Assembly (NCBI GenBank): GCA_905221605.1
Contig: CAJNDS010001491.1
Location: 248,360-312,359 of the forward strand
Direction: 5' to 3'
Source: Symbiodinium natans
Lineage: Eukaryota; Sar; Dinophyceae; Suessiales; Symbiodiniaceae
DNA length: 64,000 nucleotides
Every line of letters starts with the position of its first letter. The first letter of the stretch is position 1. The translations under genes were made by a program, and so were the position numbers. The notes under the pieces are model-generated. The model did no database searches, was not told where the DNA came from, and saw only the letters and a program-made list of their open reading frames with translations. Below are positions 17,906-25,847 of the stretch, piece after piece.

Positions 17906-18099
17906 CTTGGTCGCCCAGTAACCATATTCACAACTAGGGTACCCTTCTTTGGGGGTTTTTATTACTTTATATGGGCACCTTTCACAATAAGGGTACCCTT
18001 TTAATTGGGGGGGTTTATTACTTTACATGGGAACCTGGAACCAAAAAAAGGTTTAGGGTATAGGGTTTAGGGTTTAGGGTTTCCACTTTGCTACCAAGC
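17906..18099. mobile_element. Foldback family B acting as a GC-AG intron
   Basis: 194 nt. On the minus strand the intron starts GCTTGGTAGC and ends GCGACCAAG, so the terminal inverted repeats supply both splice sites. Interior doubled AAGGGTACCC and TTATTACTTTA units. About four telomere-type units (18050-18084) sit inside the element. Confidence 0.75.
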
Positions 18100-18165
18100 A
18101 ACTGGTAGGCCTGCTCGAACTTCATGGGATGGTACTCATTCCTCGGCTGGCTGGCTTCGTCACAA
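18100..18165 (-). CDS. SAM methyltransferase, internal exon
   Basis: 66 nt: CDEASQPRNEYHPMKFEQAY, with split codons at each end. Acceptor TCTCAAG|T, donor CAGTT|GCTTGG (GC). Phase 2 in, 2 out. Joins the last exon as FEQAYQ-LLVHDLD. Confidence 0.65.
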
Positions 18166-18193
18166 CTTGAGAAAGGACGTCTACATACAAACA

Positions 18194-18318
18194 AGGGTTT
18201 AGGGTTTAGGGTTTAGGGTTTAGGGTTTAGGGTTTAGGGTTTAGGGTTTAGGGTTTAGGGTTTAGGGTATAGGGTTTAGGGTTTAGGGTTTAGGGTTTAG
18301 GGTTTAGGGTTTAGGCTC
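18194..18318. repeat. TTTAGGG array in a methyltransferase intron
   Basis: About 17 units on the plus strand, so CCCTAAA in the transcript. They fill most of the 153-nt intron 18166-18318, whose 5' end best reads GA (AAGAC|GAGCC). Confidence 0.9.
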
Positions 18319-18509
18319 GTCTTGTGATCTAGCCAGGGGTGAAATACACTGTTTCCCAAGAGCCCGCCTAGATTCGTTGATCCATTGGAGAAGGGCCAGT
18401 GCGGAAGCACGAGGTACTTGGAGCCGCTCCGCTCGAAGTTTTTCAGAGCCTTCAACGACAAGTCCGTGTCAATGTGCATGAGCACGTCTCGGGTGTGTAT
18501 CATGTCTAC
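18319..18509 (-). CDS. SAM methyltransferase, central exon
   Basis: 63 codons plus two bases. Contains DMIHTRDVLMHIDTDLSLKA and SGSKYLVLPHWPFSNGS. D-x-I-x-x-RDVLMH is the post-motif region shared by this class I methyltransferase group (usually CRDVLxHL), and SG-KYLV precedes the substrate loop. Acceptor GCCTAG|GTA. Phase 0 in, 2 out. Confidence 0.75.
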
Positions 18510-18622
18510 CTAGGCCCAGGAGTAACCTGGGATTAAAAAGGGTAAGGGATTGTAAAGGACCCTTAAACCCTAAAAAAACGGAACAAGGGCCTACTCCGGG
18601 GCGTAGCTACTGGCGGCGGAAC
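18510..18622. mobile_element. Foldback family D acting as a GT-AG intron
   Basis: 113-nt intron between methyltransferase exons. The ends GTAGCTACGCCCCGGAGTAG and CAGGTTACTCCTGGGCCTAG (minus strand) are imperfect inverted repeats. Related copies near 33780 and 14560. Confidence 0.7.
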
Positions 18623-18747
18623 CATACAGGTGATGTCGAACTGCGCGAACTTGTTTGCGAAGCGTGGGTCGTCAGCGAACCTTTTCAGATGGCTCGCGAC
18701 CAGCGCGGATGACAGATCACCGCCAATGTAGTCCACACCTGGTTTCC
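18623..18747 (-). CDS. SAM methyltransferase exon
   Basis: Begins KPGVDYIGGDLSSALVASHL and contains FADDPRFANKFAQFDIT. The VDYIGGDL stretch is the motif II region. Acceptor TATGTAG|GG, donor TGTATG|GTTCCG. Phase 1 in, 0 out. Confidence 0.75.
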
Positions 18748-18861
18748 CTACATAATTATCCTAACCAGATTACGAGCCCTACGATGTAGCCCCCCCCCCC
18801 CCCCCCCCCCCACCCTAAACCCTAAACCCTAAACCCAAAAAAACACAAACTCCAGCCCCAC
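18748..18861 (-). other. Methyltransferase intron with telomere units and poly-G
   Basis: GT-AG intron of 114 nt. On the coding strand it holds a GGTTTAGGG run of about three units followed by a run of about 20 G, then unique sequence to the AG. Confidence 0.7.
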
Positions 18862-18964
18862 CTGTGAGGTTTACCTCTGGCATCCACGTCATATCACCGC
18901 AGGGCACATCTAGGAAGCTGCGGATCTGTAGTGAGTTGAAGTTCAAGCGCAGGAACTTCCTCAC
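18862..18964 (-). CDS. SAM methyltransferase exon with motif I LDVPCGD
   Basis: Encodes VRKFLRLNFNSLQIRSFLDV then PCGDMTWMPEVNLT. FLDVPCGDMTWM is a textbook motif I of the class I methyltransferase group with LDVPCGDFxWM. Donor CTCACAG|GTGGGG; acceptor best CTGCGAG|GTG. The five exons join in phase to about 206 residues; the N-terminus was not located (candidate pieces at about 19055-19235). Confidence 0.75.
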
Positions 18965-18969
18965 CTCGC

Positions 18970-19030
18970 AGCAGCGCAAAAGGGTTTAGGGTTTAGGGTT
19001 TAGGGTTTAGGGTTTAGGGTTTAGGGCTTA
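18970..19030. repeat. TTTAGGG array upstream of the motif I exon
   Basis: About six plus-strand units, CCCTAAA in the transcript. Confidence 0.9.
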
Positions 19031-19396
19031 GGAGATCAAATTGGGCTTAAGGAATTGCTTGCGCAAGGCCTGCGGCCCTTCAAACACAAAACCCTAGAAC
19101 CAATCTACTCACCGTAAAACCTGAAGGCCCTAAGCCCTTAAACCCTAGACCCTTCACCCTAAACCCTAAACTCGACACCACGTGGGGGGTTTGAGGCTCA
19201 AGGAATACAACACAAAAGCCTGCCCATCTGGATGCCTAAGCTTAGGGTTTAGGTTTAGGGTTTAGGGTTTAGGGTTTAGGGTTTAGGGTATAGGGTTTAG
19301 GGTTTAGGGTTTAGGGCTTAGGGCTCCTTGTGGGAACAGTAGATTGTTCGTACGATTCGACTGTGGTGGTGGTCTATTTTTAATCTGTGTTCTCAG

Positions 19397-19500
19397 ATGG
19401 GATCCCCCAGGGTCGGTGATTCCCCCTCAATTTGTCAAGGACGCAGGAATGCTCCAAGACCTCAACGCCCTGCTCCAGCAAAAACTGCCGAAAACCTCAA
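19397..19500 (+). CDS. Exon-like ORF, unknown protein
   Basis: After TTCTCAG| the frame reads WDPPGSVIPPQFVKDAGMLQ, then DLNALLQQKLP. First piece of the plus-strand block. Donor uncertain. A second open plus piece (19718-19816, LAGVVAHKLEPGPDGWLATS) also reads well on the minus strand and is left unassigned. Confidence 0.4.
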
Positions 19501-20021
19501 ACCCAAACCTCCCCCCTGCCCAAAACACAAAAGCATGTAATGATAAAAGTCACGAATACTTTATCGTAACAATAAGAACAATGACAATTATTTTACAAGT
19601 ACCACTAGTAGCGATGCTAGCAGAACAGGAGCAAACCTGATCAAGCCTAAACCCCTAAACCCTAAACCCTACACCCTAAACCCGAAACCCTAAACCCTAA
19701 ACCGCCTAAACCCTAACGCACTTCTTGGGCCCCCTGGCCGGGGTGGTCGCCCACAAGCTGGAGCCTGGCCCTGATGGCTGGTTGGCGACCTCCTTTGTCC
19801 TTGAGGGCTTTGCTTAGGCCTTATGGTTCAGGGCTTCGGGTTTAGAAGACCCCTTTGTGAAGGAAGATTCCTTATGGAGCGTTTTGTAAGTTTCAGCAAT
19901 TTTCAGGGGCTTAGGCCTACGCCGGTTGAGGGGGTTCAAGTAGTCCTATAGAGTGCAGGCAAAGTTGCATCAAGGAGCAATAGTCGTCAAAGACACAAAA
20001 GCTGCTTAGGACCACTACTAG

Positions 20022-20115
20022 TTGCTTAAGAACCCCAAACATTTACAATTTTCTTCCTTATTAAGGGTAATATAGGGATCATTATTCTTTTTATTCTTTT
20101 GGGGTTCTTAAGCAA
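20022..20115. mobile_element. Foldback family C (TTGCTTAAGAACCCC ends)
   Basis: Near-perfect terminal inverted repeats TTGCTTAAGAACCCC / GGGGTTCTTAAGCAA, extended outward by ACTA/AGTGG-like arms. If transcribed it reads GC...AG. Confidence 0.8.
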
Positions 20116-20144
20116 CAGTGGATTAGGGTCTCATATCTACATAC

Positions 20145-20250
20145 AAGGCCATGGAGTGCGACTCAGCTTCTGGCACACCCCGTTGCCTTGTACATCTTCA
20201 ACAACTTGCATAATCATGGGCTACAAGGTCAATGGCAGATGAATGCAGCA
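20145..20250 (+). CDS. Exon-like ORF, unknown protein
   Basis: Contains TQLLAHPVALYIFNNLHNHG and QWQMNAAQ, ending at donor GCACAG|GTGTAA. Probably upstream of 20474-20576 in the same gene. Not recognised. Confidence 0.45.
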
Positions 20251-20353
20251 CAGGTGTAATAACTCGGAGGCAGCTGTAACTTGGTACTCAACCCGATGCT
20301 GACCGTTGGGCAAACTCTGTCGTACATTTAGGAAGTGCTTTACATTCTTGGCT

Positions 20354-20463
20354 TGGCTGCACTTAGGAGGGTAGCTATAAAATAAATTTTAGCTGCCTGA
20401 TTAAGAAACCCAATAAGCCCAAAAAGGGCTAAAGATCTAAAGATACAGTAAAGCACCACAAAG
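20354..20463. repeat. Dispersed repeat family I, copy 1
   Basis: About 110 bp, CTTGGCTGCACT...CCACAAAG, close to 90% identical by eye to 25733-25847. No strong inverted repeats. It directly precedes an exon acceptor. Confidence 0.8.
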
Positions 20464-20473
20464 TTGGTGCCAG

Positions 20474-20576
20474 GAAGTCTATCCACATGCGGCCGAAGGA
20501 ATTTGATGCACTGAGCCAAGCTGATCGAAAGGTGGACTTGCTCTACACGGGGCGAACGGGTCCTTTGGCCTGCATG
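20474..20576 (+). CDS. Penultimate exon of a plus-strand gene
   Basis: 34 codons, KSIHMRPKEFDALSQADRKV then DLLYTGRTGPLACM. Acceptor GTGCCAG|G, donor TGCATG|GTAGGG. Phase 2 in, 0 out. Not recognised. Confidence 0.6.
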
Positions 20577-20699
20577 GTAGGGTTTAGGGTTTAGGGTTTA
20601 GGGTTTAGGGTTTAGGGTTTCGGGTTTAGGGTTTAGGGTTTAGGGTTTAGGGTTTAGGGTTTAGGGTTTAGGGTTCAGGGTTTCGGGTTTAGGGTCAAG
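20577..20699 (+). repeat. 123-nt GT-AG intron made of TTTAGGG units
   Basis: Starts GTAGGGTTTAGGG and continues as about 16 sense-strand heptamers with two or three variants, ending GGGTCAAG. Both flanking exons are in phase 0 here. Confidence 0.75.
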
Positions 20700-20801
20700 C
20701 TGCCAAGAGGCGTCTTTGTCCCATTGTGGGACCAGTGCCGCAGCGCAAATTTCATGGCCCGGTTCCAAGACTTCGAGTGCGTCTGCCTCGAACGACCCTG
20801 A
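20700..20801 (+). CDS. Terminal exon of a plus-strand gene
   Basis: 34 codons including the stop: LPRGVFVPLWDQCRSANFMA, then RFQDFECVCLERP. Joins 20474-20576 in phase. Product unknown. Confidence 0.6.
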   Translation: MPRGVFVPLWDQCRSANFMARFQDFECVCLERP

Positions 20802-20837
20802 AACCACTACTCTCATAGAAGACCAAATCGTAAACAC

Positions 20838-20948
20838 CTTGGTAGCCCGGTAACCATATTAAAATGAGGGCACTTTTTTTGGGTTGGTTACTTGATAAGG
20901 GAACCCATAACCAAACAAAAGGGTAAAGGGTACCACTGGGCTACTGAG
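20838..20948. mobile_element. Foldback family B
   Basis: Ends CTTGGTAGCCCGGTAACC and TACCACTGGGCTACTGAG. Uninterrupted copy, useful as a reference for the family. Confidence 0.8.
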
Positions 20949-20949
20949 C

Positions 20950-21590
20950 AAATCATAGACAACGACATGATATACAGCCTGATGTAGCACTGACATAGCA
21001 TGATATGACATAGCTTAATACCGGCATGGCATAGCATAGTACAGCATAGCACAGCATAACCTAACATGAAAAGCGAAAAACCACCATCACAACTTCACAT
21101 CGCATGACACAACATAATACTATACCAGATCAACTGATATGATGTTTCAAACTCTCGCAGAACAAAACGAAGCATCACCTAACAGGACCTAACACAAGCA
21201 TGAACACAAACAGCAACATAAACTATCCGCATGAACATAACAAACTTCTTAGATGAAGGAGGGTTTGTATTTGTTGAACTCCCAAAAGAACACCCAATAT
21301 ACACACTCACCAGTATTGAAAGGAACCTTATGTACACTCACCAGTAACAGTAGTATAAACCCTGCTTCATATAAAACTGGAGCTGAGTGATAGGAATATC
21401 CCGGCATGCTTAGGCCATAACCTCAACGAACCTGCATCCAAGGTCTTTGGTACACTTCGGTCGCAAAATTGAGGTTCTAGGGATTTCAGGAGTCGGGAGG
21501 CCTCCATGGCCGCAGGGACTTAGGGGCCGTTTAGATTCTTTTAGGGTTTAGTTTACCATCTCGGGTCTAGGAATCAAGTCCGCGCGGCCA
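20950..21590. other. No gene seen; CATAGCA-type degenerate tandem repeat
   Basis: Between about 20960 and 21130, short units around CATAGCA/GACATAG recur irregularly. The rest is unique AT-richer DNA with no exon signal. Confidence 0.5.
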
Positions 21591-21752
21591 TCAGGAGCTA
21601 CTTGTGAGAGGTACGGGGTTCTGCTCGACATAGTATGAGGCTGGACCGGAGAGTTTTTTTCCATGCCGGCAAGCAGAATTGGGCCGCAGGCTGACATTTC
21701 GGAAGTCTACTGTGTGGGGGATGTGGTTCTGGGCCTCCTGGTGACTACAGCA
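21591..21752 (-). CDS. Terminal exon, unknown protein
   Basis: Acceptor GTCACCAG|GAG, then EAQNHIPHTVDFRNVSLRPN and KKLSGPASYYVEQNPVPLTS to TGA. Part of the minus block 21.6-24.3 kb. Not recognised. Confidence 0.5.
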   Translation of the reverse strand, partial: CCSHQEAQNHIPHTVDFRNVSLRPNSACRHGKKLSGPASYYVEQNPVPLTSSS

Positions 21753-21951
21753 AAAAGCACTCCATGAACATGAGATGAAACCTAAACCCTGGAAAGCAAG
21801 CATAGGTTGCGTGGCCGGGGGTGGGTCTAGGGTTTAGGGTTAGGGCTTAGGGCTTAGGGCTTAGGGCTTAGGGCTTAGGGCTGAGGGCTTAGGGCTTAGG
21901 GCTTAGGACTCCGGGCTCAGGGTTTAGGGTTTAGGGTTTAGGGTTTAGGGT

Positions 21952-22137
21952 TTAGGGCGAGCGCACGGCCTGGCGCACCCCAACACACTCAACCCTACAG
22001 GTATTCTTGCTTGTGTTTACAGGGGATTTGGACCCTGATTCACTGATCCCTGTAGCCCTAGAGAAACTGTTGCTATCTTGCAGCAGGGTGACTGGTTGCA
22101 CGATTTGCAGGAACCCTCCCCTGCCCAGAACCGTCTC
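21952..22137 (-). CDS. Terminal exon, unknown protein
   Basis: 62 codons including the stop. Begins ETVLGRGGFLQIVQPVTLLQ after acceptor GCAGCAG|, and ends RVECVGVRQAVRSP. The plus strand of this piece would need a 22-nt intron to read through, so minus is preferred. Confidence 0.5.
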   Translation of the reverse strand, partial: ETVLGRGGFLQIVQPVTLLQDSNSFSRATGISESGSKSPVNTSKNTCRVECVGVRQAVRSP

Positions 22138-22142
22138 CTGCT

Positions 22143-22236
22143 GCCCTAAACCCTAAACCCTAAACCCTAAACCCTAAACCCTAAACCCTAAACCCTAAAC
22201 CCTAAACCCTAAACCCTAAACCCTAAACCCTAAACC
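22143..22236. repeat. CCCTAAA array
   Basis: About 13 perfect units, TTTAGGG on the minus (coding) strand. They lie between two minus-strand exons. Confidence 0.95.
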
Positions 22237-22265
22237 CGCGCGCCTCTCCCAATCGGAACACTCAT

Positions 22266-22339
22266 CTACAGCTGCCAGCGTCCAAGGCGTCGGCCAGGAT
22301 TTCGCCCCAAGAGCTGATCGACCGTGGTCTTCTCCTTTT
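22266..22339 (-). CDS. Terminal-type exon, unknown protein
   Basis: KEKTTVDQLLGRNPGRRLGR then WQL and TAG. Acceptor ATACTAG|AA lies at the end of a family C foldback element. Phase 1 in. Confidence 0.5.
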
Positions 22340-22346
22340 CTAGTAT

Positions 22347-22428
22347 TTGCTTATGACCCCAAAAGAATTAAAAAAAAAAAAACAATCCCTATATTACCTT
22401 TAATAATAAGGAAGAATATATATATATG

Positions 22429-22461
<33 letters not shown>

Positions 22462-22497
22462 CTTTTGGGGGGGGGGTTCTTAAGCAACTAGTTTTCG
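22347..22497. mobile_element. Foldback family C with poly-A and TATACA inserts
   Basis: Ends TTGCTTATGACCCC and GGGGTTCTTAAGCAA. ACTAG occurs just outside each end, a possible 5-bp duplication. The interior has grown by an A run and an (ATACAT)n stretch. Confidence 0.75.
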
Positions 22498-22564
22498 TCT
22501 ACCTATACTCCCCTGAGAAGCTTAGTAGCAAATCACATTCATAGTAGTCCCTGGGGTATTATAT

Positions 22565-22630
22565 GTGGGCTTAGGGTTTAGGGTTTAGGGTTTAGGGTTT
22601 AGGGTTTAGGGTTTAGGGTTTAGGGTTTGG
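22565..22630. repeat. TTTAGGG array
   Basis: About nine plus-strand units between exon-like pieces of the minus block. Confidence 0.9.
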
Positions 22631-22671
22631 GGTATGAAAATGAAAAACCCTTAAGGGGGCCATAGTCTCCG

Positions 22672-22785
22672 GATGATTGGCTGACCATTGTGGGGATGGT
22701 TGGGTCGCCGCGCACGCGGTCTGCTGCCAGGAGGAGAAGTGCAAGGAGCCGGGCCTCCAGTCGACAGACATTCCTATCGATGGGG
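22672..22785 (-). CDS. Exon-like ORF, unknown protein
   Basis: Minus frame with NVCRLEARLLALLLLAADRV and GDPTIPTMVSQSSGDY. Flanked on both sides by telomere arrays. Splice edges not fixed. Confidence 0.4.
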
Positions 22786-22854
22786 TTTAGGGTTTAGGGT
22801 TTAGGGTTTAGGGTGTAGGGTTTAGGGTTTAGGGTTTAGGGTTTAGTAATTTAG

Positions 22855-22957
22855 AAGCCACAAAGCAGGCCGTAAAGCACAAGCCTAGCCGTAAGAGTGC
22901 GAGAATGAGCAGGTTATTCAAGACTTTGAAGTTCAACGTGAGGCGGAGGTCCAGGGC
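22855..22957 (-). CDS. Exon-like ORF, hydrophobic
   Basis: Acceptor CCTTAAG|CC, then LDLRLTLNFKVLNNLLILAL and LRLGLCFTACFVAS. Could contribute a membrane segment. Followed by a telomere array. Confidence 0.4.
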
Positions 22958-23068
22958 TTAAGGTCCGGAAGCCTAGACTTAGGGTTTAGGGTTTAGGGTT
23001 TAGGGTTTAGGGTTTAGGGTTTAGGGTTTAGGGTTTAGGGTTTAGGGTTAGGCGAGAACTCCCGGCTA

Positions 23069-23240
23069 GGCATGGGCGCATAGCCGAGAGAATCCCACTG
23101 GTTGAGGGTTAAGGAAGGGGGTTGTCCTAGATTTTGGGGTCCCACTCATCGATTCCTTGCAGAATTCATTTCCTTCCATGCAAGGAGTCACTGGGTTAAC
23201 TCCAGCAGCCAGAAAAGGGTACTGCTTTCGGTTTAGCTTG
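23069..23240 (-). CDS. Terminal exon-like ORF
   Basis: Open minus frame QYPFLAAGVNPVTPCMEGNE through FSRLCAHA and TAG. The plus strand also has an open piece (FISFHARSHWVNSSSQKR), so strand is not certain. Confidence 0.35.
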
Positions 23241-23403
23241 TTTCTATCATAAAGGGTCTGAACCCTACAATGTGGAGAGACACCTGCCTAAACCCTAAAC
23301 AACCCTAAACCCTAAAGCCCTAAACCCCAAACCCTAAACCCTAAAACCCTAAACCCCAAACCCTAAACCCTAAAATCCTGAATCCTGAGCCCTAAAACCC
23401 TGA

Positions 23404-23484
23404 TACATCGGAAGGATTGAAGGCAAGGGAAGCTTGTGTCGAGAGGCTATCGGCATCTTCGTCGTGGCAGCATCTGGGCCTGGC
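23404..23484 (-). CDS. Exon-like ORF, unknown protein
   Basis: Acceptor TAGCCAG|G, then CCHDEDADSLSTQASLAFNP, to donor TATCAGG|GTTTTAGGG, where a telomere-type unit supplies the GT. Confidence 0.45.
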
Positions 23485-23730
23485 TACGACTGAGGGTCGA
23501 GGGCTTAGAGCTCAGAGGGTTTAGGGTTTAGGGTTTAGGGTTAGGGTTTAGGGCTGAGGGTTGGGTGGTTTTAGGGCGTAGGGTTTAGGCTTCTCGTGGG
23601 CTCTGGGAGCTCAGCATCTAAACAACCCCAGACCCCAGAGACCCTAAACCCTAAACCCGAAACCCGAAACCCTAAACCCTAACCTGAGACATTGAACCAC
23701 CCTGCTGCGGCGCAAGATGGCAGTTAAGCC

Positions 23731-23738
23731 TGTATTGA
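23731..23738. repeat. 8-bp target duplication of MITE A, left
   Basis: TGTATTGA, repeated exactly at 23840-23847. Confidence 0.9.
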
Positions 23739-23839
23739 TTGGGATGTTCCCCCTTGTACCAACAGTCCTTAGTAGGGATTATAGTACCTCCTATTAGAAT
23801 CCCTCTTAAGGACTGTTAGTATAAGGGGGAACATCCCAA
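23739..23839. mobile_element. MITE family A (hAT-like), best copy
   Basis: 101 bp with terminal inverted repeats TTGGGATGTTCC / GGAACATCCCAA and inner arms repeating ...ACTAACAGTCC. A perfect 8-bp target duplication is the size made by hAT transposases. No coding capacity, so non-autonomous. Confidence 0.9.
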
Positions 23840-23887
23840 TGTATTGATATCAAATGCTTGTGTCCTGTTTTGCTCCGCAGTGCGCGC

Positions 23888-24319
23888 TCAAGAAGGGCCA
23901 TGCTCCCGGACAGTTAACGCTACCTTGAGCGAAACCGCGGGAAGGACAAAATCCGAAACCCAAACCAGGTACTTGAACATGATTATGCGGGTGTAGACCC
24001 CCCCCCCCAGCCCAACAGTGTAAGGCCACAACGACGGCACATCGCAAGCATCACTGACACGATCCCCGGCCCCAAAGCGAAACACTTGCGTTGGACCGAT
24101 GCGGGGGCGCCATGTCAAGAGACCGCGACGGACGTTGTTGCAACACGGACGAGCAAACAAACACATTCGACCCATGGAACCTGATCTAGGGCCCTCCTTC
24201 CTCCCGGCGTACGAACCACATAGCGTTGCCAGGCGTTGCCGCACTGTTTGGGACACAAGCGCACGCCGAAGCCCACCATGGCCCAGCCCAAGCCGAAGCT
24301 CTACCATTAAACCCGACAT
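23888..24319 (-). CDS. Long minus ORF, unknown protein
   Basis: No stop for 143 codons. C-terminal half includes DVPSLWPYTVGLGGGVYTRI and FKYLVWVSDFVLPAVSLKVA, the latter hydrophobic. The glycine run falls on a poly-C tract. The plus strand is also partly open. Not recognised. Confidence 0.4.
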   Translation of the reverse strand: MSGLMVELRLGLGHGGLRRALVSQTVRQRLATLCGSYAGRKEGPRSGSMGRMCLFARPCCNNVRRGLLTWRPRIGPTQVFRFGAGDRVSDACDVPSLWPYTVGLGGGVYTRIIMFKYLVWVSDFVLPAVSLKVALTVREHGPS

Positions 24320-25046
24320 GTAGGCTTGACAAGAGGCGTGTTACCATCGTTCACACGGTTCATTCACTTCGATATGAAAACGAACATGCGCGAAACAAAT
24401 ACACAAGCCCACTGACTGTTTTGGAAGGAATGCAGAAAAGCACGAAAAGGTGCACAATGCACAGGGCTTTTCGTTTCTTCAGTGGGGCTTTGATCGGGGC
24501 CCCTTGTCTTGAGAGACTGAAACCAAACAGTATGCGCAAAGAACCCCTGCACCTCACAAGCAAAGGAATCCTAAACCCTGAACCCCAAACTAAACCCTAC
24601 ACCCTAAACCCTAAACCCATACACCTTGACGCCGGGGACCCTGGGAGGATCTAGAACTGCGGTTTAGGGTTCTTAGAGCTTCTAGGACTTAGGTGTGGAT
24701 GTGCGGGCTCTAAACCCCAAACACTAAACCCCTAAACCCCCAAACCCTAAAGCTAAACCCTACAAAGCAATGACCTTCGGTGGGGTTACTTCGGTTTTTT
24801 ACGGGGGATAGGGCACGTACAGATTTAGACAGATTTCCGGTTCAACCCCAGGGGTGGTCTTAAAGTGTACTTAGGGGGTGTCCAGGTGGACCCACTCAAC
24901 AGCTTAGGGCTTGTAGGGTTTGCACCTCCAACCCTAAGACCTGTTCCCTAAACCCTAAACCCTAAACCCTAAACCCTAAACCCTAAACCCTAAACCCTAA
25001 ACCCTAAACCCTAAACCCCCCAAGGCTAGACCCTAGTGTGGGAAAG
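24320..25046. other. No clear gene; telomere-derived DNA
   Basis: 24340-24570 has overlapping short frames on both strands with no splice support. 24570-25020 is mostly AAACCCT-type, with a clean CCCTAAA array at 24951-25016. Confidence 0.5.
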
Positions 25047-25146
25047 TTGTGGCCCCCACCTTGCACGGATCCGCCGTCTGCTCCGGCCTCTTCCTTCCGC
25101 CAGCTCGTCGATCGCTTGGGCCAAGAAGCAGCAGAACGGCTAAACC
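25047..25146 (+). CDS. Plus-strand gene, exon 1 of 3 seen
   Basis: Acceptor GGAAAG|TTG, then PSAPASSFRQLVDRLGQEAA and ERLN, donor AAACC|GTAAAC. Phase 0 in, 1 out. Product unknown. Confidence 0.55.
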
Positions 25147-25229
25147 GTAAACCCATTTAGGGCTCATGGGTTTAGGGGTTAAGGGCTTGTGGTCCAGAGC
25201 CTAAACCCCGTAACTTGCTACCAATGACA

Positions 25230-25400
25230 ACAATAATAATAACACTCCTGACAATAAACAACATTTAGAAACATATATTGTTATTGTTAGTAGCTTTTTA
25301 CTATTTATGAATACTATTACTATTATAACGCATCATTATGATCATGACTACGATGATTCTTAGTCTTGTGCTGATATCATTCCTGTGATTGGTATGATGA
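25230..25400. other. AT-rich ATT/ACT simple sequence inside an intron
   Basis: Imperfect trinucleotide-like runs (AACAATAAT, TATTACTATTATAACG) in the 331-nt intron 25147-25477. No coding signal. Confidence 0.6.
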
Positions 25401-25477
25401 CTACTGTCATTTTCCCCAAATTCTAAACACTAAAGCCTAAACCCCAAACCCTAAACCCTAAACCCTTGCCCCTGGAG

Positions 25478-25578
25478 GCTCAACTCGCCCTCCTCCGGTG
25501 GCACCTGCTCAAAGGGACTCTTTTGGTCGTTGCACCTCTGCACAGCTGACGAACCTGGGAGAAGTGGAGTCGGTGTTT
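25478..25578 (+). CDS. Plus-strand gene, exon 2
   Basis: Acceptor CTGGAG|GC, then STRPPPVAPAQRDSFGRCTS and AQLTNLGEVESVF, donor TTT|GTGGGG (or GAGTCG|GTGTTT six bases earlier). Phase 1 in, 0 out; Pro-rich then acidic. Confidence 0.55.
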
Positions 25579-25624
25579 GTGGGGTTTAGGGTTGAGGGTT
25601 TAGGCTTCAGGGTTTCGGGTTTAG
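25579..25624 (+). repeat. 46-nt intron of telomere-like units
   Basis: GTGGGGTTTAGGGTTGAGGG through GGGTTTCGGGTTTAG. Six or so variant heptamers form the entire intron, with GT at one end and TTTAG at the other. Confidence 0.6.
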
Positions 25625-25702
25625 GGAGGCTCCTTGGAGATGTCCAGCCTTTGGCAGGACCAAGATGCCTGCCTGCCTCGCCCAAAAAATTACGTCTCCT
25701 AG
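25625..25702 (+). CDS. Plus-strand gene, terminal exon
   Basis: 26 codons including TAG: GGSLEMSSLWQDQDACLPRP then KNYVS. Joins exon 2 in phase 0 as EVESVF-GGSLEM. Confidence 0.55.
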   Translation, partial: GGSLEMSSLWQDQDACLPRPKNYVS

Positions 25703-25732
25703 GACGCTTCAGAATTAGCAGGCAGGGATAGT

Positions 25733-25847
25733 CTTGGCTGCACTCAGGAGGGTAGCTATAAATTAAACTTTTAGCTGCCTTAATAAGAAACCCAATAAGC
25801 CCAAAAAAGGTAAGGATCTAAAGTTACAGTAAAGTACCACAAAGTAG
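25733..25847. repeat. Dispersed repeat family I, copy 2
   Basis: CTTGGCTGCACTCAGGAGGG through GTACCACAAAG. Partner of 20354-20463. It lies just beyond a stop codon. Confidence 0.8.

Noticed and set aside
19718-19816. Plus-strand terminal exon (LAGVVAHKLEPGPDGWLATS)
   Set aside because: No acceptor AG lies between it and the upstream array, and the minus strand is equally open with a GT donor, so it was left uncalled.
21956-22145. Plus-strand gene with a 22-nt GT-AG intron (22001-22022)
   Set aside because: Implausibly short intron; the minus strand is open for 62 codons with an acceptor and stop and fits its block.
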